A DNA stretch of 47,577 bases, taken from assembly GCF_013031245.1 (NCBI RefSeq), contig NZ_WPZL01000028.1, positions 1 through 47,577 on the forward strand, in the 5' to 3' direction. Shown here piece by piece: positions 18,353-26,855 of the stretch; the stretch's first letter is position 1, and each line of letters starts with the position of its first letter. The position numbers were made by a program, and so were the translations under genes. The notes under the pieces are model-generated. The model was not told where the DNA came from, ran no database searches, and was given only the letters and a program-made list of their open reading frames with translations. The DNA is from Ruegeria lacuscaerulensis. GTDB taxonomy: Bacteria; Pseudomonadota; Alphaproteobacteria; Rhodobacterales; Rhodobacteraceae.

Positions 18353-20053
18353 ATGCAAATAGTGGGTTTTCTCGTGAACATTCTCGGAGCCATAATGCTG
18401 CTCCTGTTCTCGGTTCGCCTGGTGCGTACGGGCATCGAGAGAGCGCACGGGGCCGCATTTCGGCAGCTTTTACATGATCAGGTAAACCTGCTCGGCGCAG
18501 CGACTGCCGGATTGTCACTGGCCATCGTGATGCAATCTTCGGCGGCTGTCGCAATATTATCGGCCGGGTTTTTGGTTTCCAATAGCCTGCCCTTCCCGAC
18601 AGCCCTGGCGATCGTGATCGGCGGTGACCTGGGCTCCGCCCTTGTGGTGCAGATCCTGTCCTTTCCGATCGGTTGGATCGTCTCGCCACTGCTCGCGTTG
18701 GGCGGATGGCTGGCGGTAAAATCCAACAGCCAAAAGTCCCGCCAGTACGGCCGGATCATCATGGGCATTGCCCTCATACTTGTGTCTCTGGACTTCCTTA
18801 GAAGTGCGGTCGAGCCCGTCCGCGACAGCAGCTTTCTTCCAGCCGTGACATCCTATCTGCAAGAAGACCTGATAACCGCCTTTCTGATTGGTGCCGCGCT
18901 GGCTTTCATTCTGCATTCCGGCGTCGCGGCAGTTCTTATGATCGTGGCGCTCGTTCAAATAGATGCGTTACCCTTCGAGGCCGGCGTCGCAATCTTACTG
19001 GGTGCCAATCTCGGTAGCGGTCTCATCCCGGTCTGGCTTACCCGCGGCATGGACACGCCAGTACAGAGGCTGGTCATTTCGAATCTCGGTTTACGGGGCG
19101 CTTTGGCTATAATATTCCTGCTGATTGTTTCTGCGCTTCCGTTGTCGGAAATGGCCGCCAAATGGAGTTTGATCGGCGCGCAAGGCCTGATCCTTCTACA
19201 CGTCAGTTTCAATGTAGTGCTCTTAGTGGTCACGCTACCGTTTTGCGGCACCATCGACAAAATTTCATCACGATTGATCTCGAACGATAACCAAATTCCC
19301 AATACCGCAGCAGCCTTCAAGCCCGCGTCTAACCTTGACCCAAATACGTTGGGTTCACCAAAACTGGCTCTGACATGCCTCAAACAGGAACTTCTGCGGA
19401 TGTCGTCTCTGGTTGAAACCATGTTTCGACCCGCGCTGGACATGTATCTTACAGACAATGACCAGCTTGGACAGTCGATCCGAGATCTGGATGCCGAAGT
19501 CGACAGATGCCTTGCTGGAATTCGATCTTTTGCCACGTCCATCCCAAAAACTTCTTTCAAGAATCTGGATGGGCTATCGGCGCGTGACATGCTTGAGTAT
19601 GCAATTCGCCTGGAAGCGGCAGGAGATGTTGTCGCAAAACGCTTCACCGTTCTTGCGAACCAGCTTCATGTCGCGCATAGCAACCTCAGTAAAGAAGGCC
19701 AGTGTGAACTGCTGCAAATGCACGAAAACATTTTGACCAACTTCAAGCTTTCCGCAGACGTGCTGATTTCGGCTGACCCGGAAAGTGCTCGGCTGCTTTG
19801 CCTTGAAAAGGCTGAAATCAAGCGTGCTGAACGGGACAGCCGAAAGAAACATCTCCAGCGCCTGCAGAACGGTAGGGTTGAAAGCCTTGAAACCTCAAAT
19901 ACGCACCTTGAAACGCTCCGGGCACTACGCGAAGTGAACAGCCACATCTGTGCAATCGCTTATCCACTACTCTACAAGACAGGTCAGTTGCTCGAAACGC
20001 GACTTGTCCATGATGCAATCGGGCACCCTTTGCAGCATAAAAAACCGTTGTGA
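18353..20053 (+). CDS. Na+/phosphate cotransporter-family protein with PhoU-like C-terminal domain
   Basis: Membrane protein of 566 aa, with a PNaS-family domain (about 1-300) followed by a soluble helical PhoU-like domain (about 345-555). The first family repeat has QSSAAV (61-66) and GGDLGSAL, the second HSGVAAV and GANLGSGL. These occupy the places of the usual QSSSA and GANIGTT motifs but differ in detail. The architecture matches E. coli YjbB, which exports phosphate, as well as importers. It lies about 100 bases after the phosphodiesterase gene on the same strand. In this setting, disposal of Pi set free inside the cell is a reasonable role. Direction of transport is inference. Confidence 0.85.
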   Translation: MQIVGFLVNILGAIMLLLFSVRLVRTGIERAHGAAFRQLLHDQVNLLGAATAGLSLAIVMQSSAAVAILSAGFLVSNSLPFPTALAIVIGGDLGSALVVQILSFPIGWIVSPLLALGGWLAVKSNSQKSRQYGRIIMGIALILVSLDFLRSAVEPVRDSSFLPAVTSYLQEDLITAFLIGAALAFILHSGVAAVLMIVALVQIDALPFEAGVAILLGANLGSGLIPVWLTRGMDTPVQRLVISNLGLRGALAIIFLLIVSALPLSEMAAKWSLIGAQGLILLHVSFNVVLLVVTLPFCGTIDKISSRLISNDNQIPNTAAAFKPASNLDPNTLGSPKLALTCLKQELLRMSSLVETMFRPALDMYLTDNDQLGQSIRDLDAEVDRCLAGIRSFATSIPKTSFKNLDGLSARDMLEYAIRLEAAGDVVAKRFTVLANQLHVAHSNLSKEGQCELLQMHENILTNFKLSADVLISADPESARLLCLEKAEIKRAERDSRKKHLQRLQNGRVESLETSNTHLETLRALREVNSHICAIAYPLLYKTGQLLETRLVHDAIGHPLQHKKPL

Positions 20054-20105
20054 GAGCAGGGTACTTAGGACCGGCGGCGATACCGTCACGACTACCACTT
20101 CAAGT

Positions 20106-20270
20106 GGATGTGTCGCGAACTTTTTTGATCGACCGTTGCTTGCTTTTCTTCGGACATACTTATCCCGCTAACTGAACAAACAGTCGAAATCCGGATGTCG
20201 TTGCGCCAGGAGGTTGCTTCTTCCGGAACATATTCGCGACCTCGAAACCGCTCAAGGTCGCCGACGCAGA
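20106..20270 (-). mobile_element. Remnant of an IS6-family insertion sequence (3' end)
   Basis: GGATGTGTCGCGAAC at 20106-20120 matches, with one difference, the terminal repeat of the complete IS6-family element at 46696. Read leftward from about 20270 to the stop at 20160-20162, one frame gives SASATLSGFEVANMFRKK followed by GFRLFVQLAG. This aligns with the C-terminus of the complete transposase (SASATLDGIEVANMIRKQ and GFRLFEEIAG). The remnant is therefore the end of an older related copy. The other end of the element is missing. Confidence 0.75.
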
Positions 20271-20400
20271 TTTGTATCTGCGACGAGAAACCTCTGCCAA
20301 AATAATCGGGGTCGGTTGCTATTCCATGCAGGTACCATGTCCCTTTTGCCTTTGAAAACAGCGCCATCAATGGTCTAAGCATTTCATCCAAACCTGGCAT
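20271..20400 (-). pseudogene. GNAT acetyltransferase fragment cut by an IS6 remnant
   Basis: The minus-strand reading frame from 20400 contains WYLHGIATDPDYFGRGFSSQI, the acetyl-CoA-binding motif A of GNAT acetyltransferases (R/Q-x-x-G-x-G/A region). About 100 residues that should precede it are absent and the C-terminus is replaced by IS6 sequence from about 20270. The open frame continues to 20092 but only as out-of-frame transposon sequence. It is a non-functional fragment marking a deletion next to the insertion. Confidence 0.6.
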
Positions 20401-20427
20401 GTCCTTCCCCCCTAAAACTGCGCCATC

Positions 20428-21321
20428 CTATTTGCGGCGCGGGGGATTTATTAGTTGTGCCTCTTTCTCTTGAGCTTCAGCCAAAATCTTTTTTGCCAGC
20501 CTCAAATGCGGACGATCTAGCATCGACCCATTCAACTCAGCAACGCCGTTGCCTGAAGCTTCGAGCAAGGAAAGAACCTGCTCGGCCCATGCTATCTCTG
20601 CTTCGCCGGCTTGGAGACCAGAACGTATGATGGGTAGTTGGTCCAGGTGAATGGATAACTTTCCATCAAAGCCAAACTGCTTTGAGAGCTCCACCTCGTG
20701 TAGTAACCCAGTCTCGTTTCGAAAATCTGCAAAGACCGCGTCAATCGCCAGAACGCCAGCGTCGCGCGCTGCATACAGCGCCAATTCCCGCGCCATTGCG
20801 AAGGGAGGAAGATACTGCCCGGAAAGTGTTCGATTTGATCGGGCACCGAGATCGGCCTGGAGATCTTCACCACCCCAAGCAAGCCCAATGAGCATTGGGT
20901 GCGACCAATCCAGGCGCATCAGGTTGCGAACACCCCGAACGGTTTCAGTGCAAATTGCCAGTATACCAGGGCTGAAATTCCCGTGAGAACGGATTATTGC
21001 GGCCAGTTTTTCGATGTCTTGAGGGCCTTCGCATTTTGGCAAGACATACCCATCCGGCTCAGCCCCGATTGTCTCCGCCACGTCTCCCTCTGTTCGTCCT
21101 GTGCCAAAATCATTGACACGCACGTATCGTGCAGGACCAGAATCTCCGGCCAAAGCCGCATATGTAAGTGACCGCGCAATATCTTTGTTCACTGGAGAAA
21201 CGGCGTCTTCAAGATCAAAGATGACGACATCAGCATCAGATTGTAGGGCTTTGTTTAGTTTTCGCGCTTTGTCTCCGGGCACAAACAGCCAGGACCGAAA
21301 GGCGTGAGATGGTAACGACAT
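20428..21321 (-). CDS. HpcH/HpaI-CitE-like beta-hydroxyacyl-CoA lyase
   Basis: CitE-like enzyme of 297 aa that cleaves a beta-hydroxyacyl-CoA to acetyl-CoA and a keto acid. Visible active-site elements are WLFVPGDKARKL (11-22), FDLEDAV (35-41), Arg68 in YVRVN, Glu126 in CTETVRG and Asp153 in GGEDLQADLG (the Mg site), and FDGKLSIHLDQ near the C-terminus. The start at 21321 is followed nine bases after its stop-side neighbour tetR in the same direction. The cluster (acyl-CoA dehydrogenase, biotin carboxylase pair, MaoC hydratase) matches the mycobacterial Rv2498c neighbourhood, where the CitE-like protein cleaves (R)-HMG-CoA and citramalyl-CoA. Alternatives are citramalyl-CoA or malyl-CoA lyase. 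Confidence 0.85.
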   Translation of the reverse strand: MSLPSHAFRSWLFVPGDKARKLNKALQSDADVVIFDLEDAVSPVNKDIARSLTYAALAGDSGPARYVRVNDFGTGRTEGDVAETIGAEPDGYVLPKCEGPQDIEKLAAIIRSHGNFSPGILAICTETVRGVRNLMRLDWSHPMLIGLAWGGEDLQADLGARSNRTLSGQYLPPFAMARELALYAARDAGVLAIDAVFADFRNETGLLHEVELSKQFGFDGKLSIHLDQLPIIRSGLQAGEAEIAWAEQVLSLLEASGNGVAELNGSMLDRPHLRLAKKILAEAQEKEAQLINPPRRK

Positions 21322-21329
21322 GACAGCCC

Positions 21330-21923
21330 TTATTCTGGCAAAAGCTTTGACAGAGTTTCGATATACGCTGTGGTACTGTCACGATCCGGGTCAAACCACT
21401 CCAGAGACCAGTTCAATGCCCCCAGCAACGCATGGCGCAGATGGCGCACCCGCGATCCGTCGGCGGTAGGACCAAGATAGTCTCGAATGGCCTGATCCCA
21501 GACTTTGTCATAATCCCTGCGAACCTGTGTGAGCTCGGCGTGCACCGACGGCGGCACAAATGGATAGCAGCGAATATGAGCCGATGAGAAATCACTTTCC
21601 GAGAGAAGCGTTTCCAGATGGCAGTTCATAGCCAGCAATAATCGCTCGCGGGCAGTGGCATCGGCATGATCTTCAAGTATTGCTCGAACAGCCTGCGCGA
21701 CCACTTCGACACCCAACCGCATAACCTCTGTTGCCAACGCGTCTTTGGAAGGGAAGTGGTAGTAAAGGCTTCCGGCTTTCATACCAACTTCGTCCGCCAG
21801 ATCTCGCAATGATGTTTCAGCGTATCCACGCTCACGCATCATTCGAGCTGCAACTGCCAGAATTTCTTTGCGAGCTTCTGTGGCTTTAGTCTTCTGCCGA
21901 GTTTTTTGCAGTGCAACGCTCAA
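21330..21923 (-). CDS. TetR-family transcriptional regulator
   Basis: Repressor of 197 aa with the TetR helix-turn-helix at about residues 38-62 (SLRDLADEVGMKAGSLYYHF) followed by SKDALATEV and a ligand-binding helical domain. It lies between the acyl-CoA dehydrogenase and lyase genes and probably controls the whole cluster through the palindrome at 23262-23277. The likely ligand is an acyl-CoA. The 61-base gap to the dehydrogenase stop suggests co-transcription with it. Confidence 0.88.
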   Translation of the reverse strand: MSVALQKTRQKTKATEARKEILAVAARMMRERGYAETSLRDLADEVGMKAGSLYYHFPSKDALATEVMRLGVEVVAQAVRAILEDHADATARERLLLAMNCHLETLLSESDFSSAHIRCYPFVPPSVHAELTQVRRDYDKVWDQAIRDYLGPTADGSRVRHLRHALLGALNWSLEWFDPDRDSTTAYIETLSKLLPE

Positions 21924-21984
21924 AGATCAGTTCTCCTTCTTGGTAGATAGCGGTATCGGGCTCCCCTCAGCCACTTCATATGCC

Positions 21985-23157
21985 TCACATACGCTTGGCA
22001 ACCTCTTCCAGCATGACTTCGGTAGCGCCCCCGCCTATCGACTGGACACGGGCATCACGCGCCATACGCTCAATGGCACTTTCGCGCATAAAGCCCATTC
22101 CGCCGTGAAACTGTACGCAGGCATACATCACTTCGTTCACAAGCTCGCCGCAATAGGCCTTTATCATAGAAACTTCGCGGACAAGCTCTTCGCCATTCGC
22201 CGCTCGGGCTGCTGTAGAATAGATCATCTGACGGCCAGCCTCTACTTTGGATGCAAACTCTGCGAGTCGGTTGCGAATGACCTGCTTGTCCCACAGCGGT
22301 GCGCCGAACGCCTTACGATCCTTTACATATTGCACTGTCATCTCAATAGCCGCCTGAGCCTCACCCATTGCCATCGCACCAAGTACGAGGCGCTCGTTCT
22401 GGAAGTTCTTCATGATCTCATAAAAGCCTCGTCCTTCTTGGCCGAGTACGTTTTCCACCGGCACCCGAACGTCAACAAATGAAAGCTCGGCGGTATCCGA
22501 GCTGTTCCAGCCGTGTTTCTTGAGTGAACGTGAAACAGAGAAACCGGGCACGCCCTTTTCGACAATGAACATCGTCACGCTTTGGCTTGGAGACCCCGTC
22601 GGATCGGTCTTTGCCGCGACGCAAAATACGTCTCCAAGAACCCCATTTGTTATGAAAGTTTTTGCACCATTCAGGATGTAGTGATCCCCTTCCCTTCGGG
22701 CGATGGTGCGAATTCCTTTTACATCAGAACCTGCATCCGGCTCGGTGACACCTACGGCAGTTATGATCTCACCGGATATGACGCGCGGGATGTACTTGTC
22801 TTTCTGGGTATCATTGCCCGCATTGAAAAGATGGACAGAGGCCATATCCGTATGCACGAGAGCGGAAATAGCGACCCCCGCATATGTGCTGCGGCCCAGC
22901 TCCTCTGCGAGCACCACAGTTGCACGCTCATCCATAGCAGAGCCGCCGTATTTCTCTGGGTAACGAATTCCAAAAAATCCCAGTTCCCCCATCTTCCGCA
23001 GGATTTCGCGAGGTGTGCTTCCCTCTTTCTCCCATGTGTCAGCATTAGGTTTGATTTCTTCTTCGACAAAGCGCCGCACTTGGGTGCGCAACATATGATG
23101 CTCTTCTTCAAAGAAAAAATTGCTGGTCGTTGTGGCATCAAATCCGAGTGCAGTCAC
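21985..23157 (-). CDS. Acyl-CoA dehydrogenase, isovaleryl-CoA-type catalytic base
   Basis: FAD flavoprotein of 390 aa that introduces an alpha-beta double bond in a short acyl-CoA. It shows TEPDAGSDV (138-146), the flavin-binding QFHGGMGFMRE block and the C-terminal RDARVQSIGGGATEVM. The usual catalytic Glu of short/medium-chain enzymes (YEG at the C-terminal site) is replaced by Gly, whereas Glu255 (QNERLVLG) occupies the position used by isovaleryl-CoA dehydrogenase. This, and the carboxylase genes opposite, support isovaleryl-CoA as substrate and leucine catabolism as pathway. It is divergent from the carboxylase operon across a 156-base gap. Confidence 0.87.
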   Translation of the reverse strand: MTALGFDATTTSNFFFEEEHHMLRTQVRRFVEEEIKPNADTWEKEGSTPREILRKMGELGFFGIRYPEKYGGSAMDERATVVLAEELGRSTYAGVAISALVHTDMASVHLFNAGNDTQKDKYIPRVISGEIITAVGVTEPDAGSDVKGIRTIARREGDHYILNGAKTFITNGVLGDVFCVAAKTDPTGSPSQSVTMFIVEKGVPGFSVSRSLKKHGWNSSDTAELSFVDVRVPVENVLGQEGRGFYEIMKNFQNERLVLGAMAMGEAQAAIEMTVQYVKDRKAFGAPLWDKQVIRNRLAEFASKVEAGRQMIYSTAARAANGEELVREVSMIKAYCGELVNEVMYACVQFHGGMGFMRESAIERMARDARVQSIGGGATEVMLEEVAKRM

Positions 23158-23250
23158 GTCCGAGTCCTAACTTCTAAATAGGTTGCAGTTCTTTCCAGAA
23201 GCTCACCACATGCATCGTTTCAAAGCTGTATCGAGGTAAGCTTGGCCGTG

Positions 23251-23283
23251 TTGACAGGCTTTCTAACGGTCGTTAGATAGAAT
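23251..23283 (+). promoter_or_regulatory. Promoter with TetR-type operator between -35 and -10
   Basis: TTGACA at 23251-23256 is a consensus -35. After 17 bases comes TAGATA (23274-23279), a plausible though weak -10. The perfect palindrome TCTAACG-GT-CGTTAGA (23262-23277) lies within the spacer and touches the -10, so a bound dimer would block polymerase. It drives the carboxylase gene at 23314, whose ribosome-binding site AGAGAGG lies just before it, and is also close to the divergent dehydrogenase start at 23157. The adjacent TetR is the obvious ligand. Confidence 0.65.
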
Positions 23284-23313
23284 GTCAATTCTTTCGATTA
23301 CAGAGAGGTCTCG

Positions 23314-24858
23314 ATGCCGGATATCAACGAATTGATTGACGAATTGCGCTGCGCTCATGTTGCTGCCTCGCAGGGTGGTGGAGAGAGGTTTCGCGCCCGA
23401 CATGCCGAGCGCGGCAAGATGTTCGTCCGTGACAGAATCGAGTTCATTCTGGACCCAGGAACCGCGTTTCTGGAGTTGTCGCCGCTGGCAGCACATGGGC
23501 TTTACGGAGGTGAAGTCCCTGGCGCTGGTATCGTTACAGGCATCGGCGTGATCCATGATCACCCATGCATGATCATCGCAAATGACGCGACCACCAAGGG
23601 TGGGTCTTTCTTTGCGGAAACTGTGCGCAAACATTCTCGTGCCCAAGAAATCGCAGAGCAACATAAACTGCCATGTATCTATCTGGTGGACTGCGGGGGT
23701 GCGTTCTTGCCAGAGCAGGACCGGGTTTTTCCGGACAAGGATCACTTCGGTGGTGGTTTCTGGCGGCAATGCCGAATGTCCGCTGCGGGTATCCCGCAAA
23801 TCTCAGTTGTCTTTGGTGGCTGTACCGCAGGGGGTGCATATATCCCGGCGCTTAGCGATCAAGTCGTTATGGTCAAGGGAACGGGGCGCATCCATCTGGG
23901 CGGCCCACCAATCGTCAAGGCGGCGATCAACGAAATCGTTGATGGCGAAACACTCGGCGGGGCGGAAATGCACACCAATGTGTCTGGCGTGAGTGACCAC
24001 ATCGCTGCGGATGAAGAGACCGCTTTGCAAAAACTTCGCGAGATCGTTGCTAATCTGGGCGACGGTCGCCGCATAGCATCCCCTCAACAAGAAGCATGTG
24101 TGCCACTGGCTGCGCATGGCGAAACACAAGATCACGTGCCTGTCGATCTCAAACGCCCGATCAAAATGAGGGCACTCATAAAGACGATGACCGACGGATC
24201 CGAATTCTCCGAATTCAAACCGGATTATGGAAAAACCCTCGTAACCGGTTTTGCCCATGTCCACGGTTATCCCGTCGGCATAATAGCGAATGATGGAGCA
24301 TTATTCTCGGAGAGCTCTGTTAAGGGTGCCCATTTCATTGAGTTGTGCGATCAAAGGCAGATACCGTTGATCTTCCTACAAAACATTACTGGTTTCATGG
24401 TTGGATCAGAAGCCGAGCGGGGCGGAATTGCAAAACATTCTGCAAAACTTGTTTATGCGGTCTCCAACGCACGGGTGCCAAAATACACGATCCTTGTTGG
24501 AGGATCTTATGGTGCAGGGAACTATGGCATGTGCGGGCGGGGCTTCCGGCCCCGGTTCCTGTTCTCCTGGCCCAACTCACGCATCGCTACAATGAGTCCT
24601 GACGTGGCATCGACCGTTGTTACCGATCTGCGCCGCGCGAGCCTCAAGTCAAGTGCAAGCGAAAAGGACATTATTGCGCTGGACGCTAAGACCCGCGCTC
24701 AATTTGAGGAACAATCTGATCCCTACTACGCCACCGCCCGCCTCTGGGATGACGGCATCATCGAGCCAAACCAGACGCGTGATGTACTCGGCCTGTGCAT
24801 AGCACTTGCCGCTGGTGAGGATCAGGACACCGGTCCGCGCCCGGTCTACAGAATGTAA
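23314..24858 (+). CDS. Acyl-CoA carboxylase beta subunit (methylcrotonyl-CoA carboxylase-like)
   Basis: Carboxyltransferase half of a biotin-dependent acyl-CoA carboxylase, 514 aa. It shows the two crotonase-like lobes: VDCGGAFLPEQDRVFPD, VFGGCTAGGAYIPALSD in the first, and FLQNITGFMVGSEAE, GGSYGAGNYGMCGRGFRPRF in the second, all close to methylcrotonyl-CoA carboxylase beta. The segment after FLFSWPNSRIATM (SPDVASTVV in place of the usual GGEQAA-type stretch) is divergent. It starts 12 bases before the alpha-subunit gene's stop-side partner and is controlled by the promoter/operator at 23251. Substrate is inferred from context with an isovaleryl-CoA-type dehydrogenase; geranyl-CoA or another branched enoyl-CoA cannot be excluded. 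Confidence 0.86.
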   Translation: MPDINELIDELRCAHVAASQGGGERFRARHAERGKMFVRDRIEFILDPGTAFLELSPLAAHGLYGGEVPGAGIVTGIGVIHDHPCMIIANDATTKGGSFFAETVRKHSRAQEIAEQHKLPCIYLVDCGGAFLPEQDRVFPDKDHFGGGFWRQCRMSAAGIPQISVVFGGCTAGGAYIPALSDQVVMVKGTGRIHLGGPPIVKAAINEIVDGETLGGAEMHTNVSGVSDHIAADEETALQKLREIVANLGDGRRIASPQQEACVPLAAHGETQDHVPVDLKRPIKMRALIKTMTDGSEFSEFKPDYGKTLVTGFAHVHGYPVGIIANDGALFSESSVKGAHFIELCDQRQIPLIFLQNITGFMVGSEAERGGIAKHSAKLVYAVSNARVPKYTILVGGSYGAGNYGMCGRGFRPRFLFSWPNSRIATMSPDVASTVVTDLRRASLKSSASEKDIIALDAKTRAQFEEQSDPYYATARLWDDGIIEPNQTRDVLGLCIALAAGEDQDTGPRPVYRM

Positions 24859-24869
24859 GAGCACCTCTC

Positions 24870-26852
24870 ATGTTTGACAGCCTTCTGATTGCCAACCGCG
24901 GCGAGATCGCTTGCCGCATCATCAAAACCGCCCGCAGGATGGGCCTGCGTACCGTCGCGGTGTATTCCGACGCCGACCGCGACGCCCTGCATGTACAGAT
25001 GGCCGATCAGGCCGTTCGTATCGGCCCGGCACCTGCCGCTGATAGCTATCTTCGTACCGGCCGCATTCTTGACGCCGCCCGCAAAACCGGCGCACAGGCA
25101 ATTCACCCTGGCTATGGCTTTCTATCGGAACAGCCCGATCTGATTCAGGGATGTTCTGAAACGGGCATAATTTGGGTCGGCCCGCATCTTGATGCGATCA
25201 CTTCGATGGGCTCGAAGATCGAAGCCAAGCAGATTGCGCAAGAGGCAGGTGTTCCCTGCATTCCAGGCTACTCCGGTTTGGATCAATCGGACGACACATT
25301 GATCCATGCCGCTCTGGAAATAGGTCTACCGGTGATGGTCAAAGCCAGCGCTGGCGGAGGCGGCAAGGGAATGCGCGCTGTTTTTGAGAAATCCGAACTG
25401 GCGGCCGCGGTTTCGGCTGCGCGGACCGAGGCAAAACGGTCCTTCGGAGATGATCGTCTGCTGATCGAAAAGCTGATTCAGAACCCGCGCCATATCGAAG
25501 TCCAACTTCTCGGCGACAAGCATGGCACGATGCTGCACCTGTTCGAGCGAGACTGTTCCGTCCAACGCAACCATCAGAAGTTGCTGGAAGAAGCCCCAGC
25601 CCCGAACTTGCGTAATGACACCCGCGAGGCGCTCTACGCGGCGGCGGTCAAACTGGGCCGCAAGATCGGTTACGACAGCACCGGCACAGTTGAGTTCATC
25701 ATGGATGCGGCTACCGAGAGTTTCTATTTCCTCGAAATGAACACACGGCTACAGGTCGAACACACTGTGACTGAAGAAATCACCGGGCTGGACTTGGTCG
25801 AACAACAACTGCGCGTAGCAGTTGGTCAGGCCCTGACGATGGAGCAGGATCAGATCACCTGCACCGGTCACGCCATCGAAGCACGCCTGACAGCCGAGGA
25901 TGCCAGCGACAATTTCCGCCCCGAAACAGGGACAATTCTTCACTGGAACCCCGGCCCGGAACTGCGTAGCGACAGCGGTATTCAGACCGGATCGGTAGTC
26001 GGCTCCAGCTATGACTCGATGATCGCCAAGCTGATCGCATATGGCGATGACCGCGAGATGGCCTGTCAGAAACTGTCGCAAGCGCTGGAACAGCTTGAGA
26101 TTTGCGGTCTGGCAACTACGCGTTTATTCCTGCGCGACGCCATTCGCCGCGAGAAATTCGCGAATGGCCAAGCGACAACCGATTTTCTGCCGCAGGAATG
26201 GCCCGAAGGCTGGCACCCACCGGAAAAAAACAGCTTGTCCTTGGCCGTGCTGGCTTTTCATTGCAAGTCCTCCGCTCCGACTTCTCCGTGGCAGAGCACG
26301 GGCAGCTTCCGTCTGTTACAGAATGCAGGCCACCCGGCTCAAAGCACCTATGTCGACATTCGCGAACCCGAAAGCCGCATGACACTTGCATCGTCGTCCG
26401 ATGGATTGGTCCTGAATGATGGCACACAGGACACGCCAGTGCATGTTGAGTGGACCGGGCCGCGCCGCCTTACAGTGACACGCGACGGTGTGCATGAAAC
26501 CGTCGGTGCTCTGGTTGACGGCAATGTCGTGCACGTCTGGGGTCCGGAGTTCGACGCGGTGTACGATATTGTCTCGCTTGGCGATTTCGACCCCGCGCAG
26601 CTTGAGAAAAACGCCGCCTCTCCGGATCGTATTACCGCGCCCATGCCGGGCCTGATCGTTGAACTGCGCGTCGAGCCCGGCGCTGTTGTAGCCGAGGGCG
26701 ATACTTTGGCGGTCATGGAGTCCATGAAACTGCTGATGGAACTGAAAGCGGCGGCCAGTGGTACTGTTGTTGCTGTCAAGAGCGCGGTTGGGAACACGGT
26801 GGATGCTGGAACCCTGCTGATTCAACTGGACATTTCAACCAAAGGAGAGTGA
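24870..26852 (+). CDS. Acyl-CoA carboxylase alpha subunit: biotin carboxylase plus biotin carrier
   Basis: 660-aa protein combining an ATP-grasp biotin carboxylase (FDSLLIANRGEIACRI at the start, KASAGGGGKGMR near 151, EMNTRLQVEH near 290) with a C-terminal biotinyl domain. The biotin attachment Lys is K620 in VMESMKLLME; ESMK replaces the more common AMKM, as in several methylcrotonyl-CoA carboxylases. The length equals that of MCC alpha subunits. It follows the beta subunit by 11 bases and precedes the MaoC gene by three bases, so all three are one operon. It supplies carboxybiotin to the beta subunit. Confidence 0.88.
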   Translation: MFDSLLIANRGEIACRIIKTARRMGLRTVAVYSDADRDALHVQMADQAVRIGPAPAADSYLRTGRILDAARKTGAQAIHPGYGFLSEQPDLIQGCSETGIIWVGPHLDAITSMGSKIEAKQIAQEAGVPCIPGYSGLDQSDDTLIHAALEIGLPVMVKASAGGGGKGMRAVFEKSELAAAVSAARTEAKRSFGDDRLLIEKLIQNPRHIEVQLLGDKHGTMLHLFERDCSVQRNHQKLLEEAPAPNLRNDTREALYAAAVKLGRKIGYDSTGTVEFIMDAATESFYFLEMNTRLQVEHTVTEEITGLDLVEQQLRVAVGQALTMEQDQITCTGHAIEARLTAEDASDNFRPETGTILHWNPGPELRSDSGIQTGSVVGSSYDSMIAKLIAYGDDREMACQKLSQALEQLEICGLATTRLFLRDAIRREKFANGQATTDFLPQEWPEGWHPPEKNSLSLAVLAFHCKSSAPTSPWQSTGSFRLLQNAGHPAQSTYVDIREPESRMTLASSSDGLVLNDGTQDTPVHVEWTGPRRLTVTRDGVHETVGALVDGNVVHVWGPEFDAVYDIVSLGDFDPAQLEKNAASPDRITAPMPGLIVELRVEPGAVVAEGDTLAVMESMKLLMELKAAASGTVVAVKSAVGNTVDAGTLLIQLDISTKGE

Positions 26853-26855
26853 CCA

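Noticed and set aside
20092..20400. Intact small 102-aa protein on the minus strand
   Set aside because: Only the first 43 residues match an acetyltransferase; the rest is out-of-frame IS6 transposase sequence, so it is a chimera of remnants.
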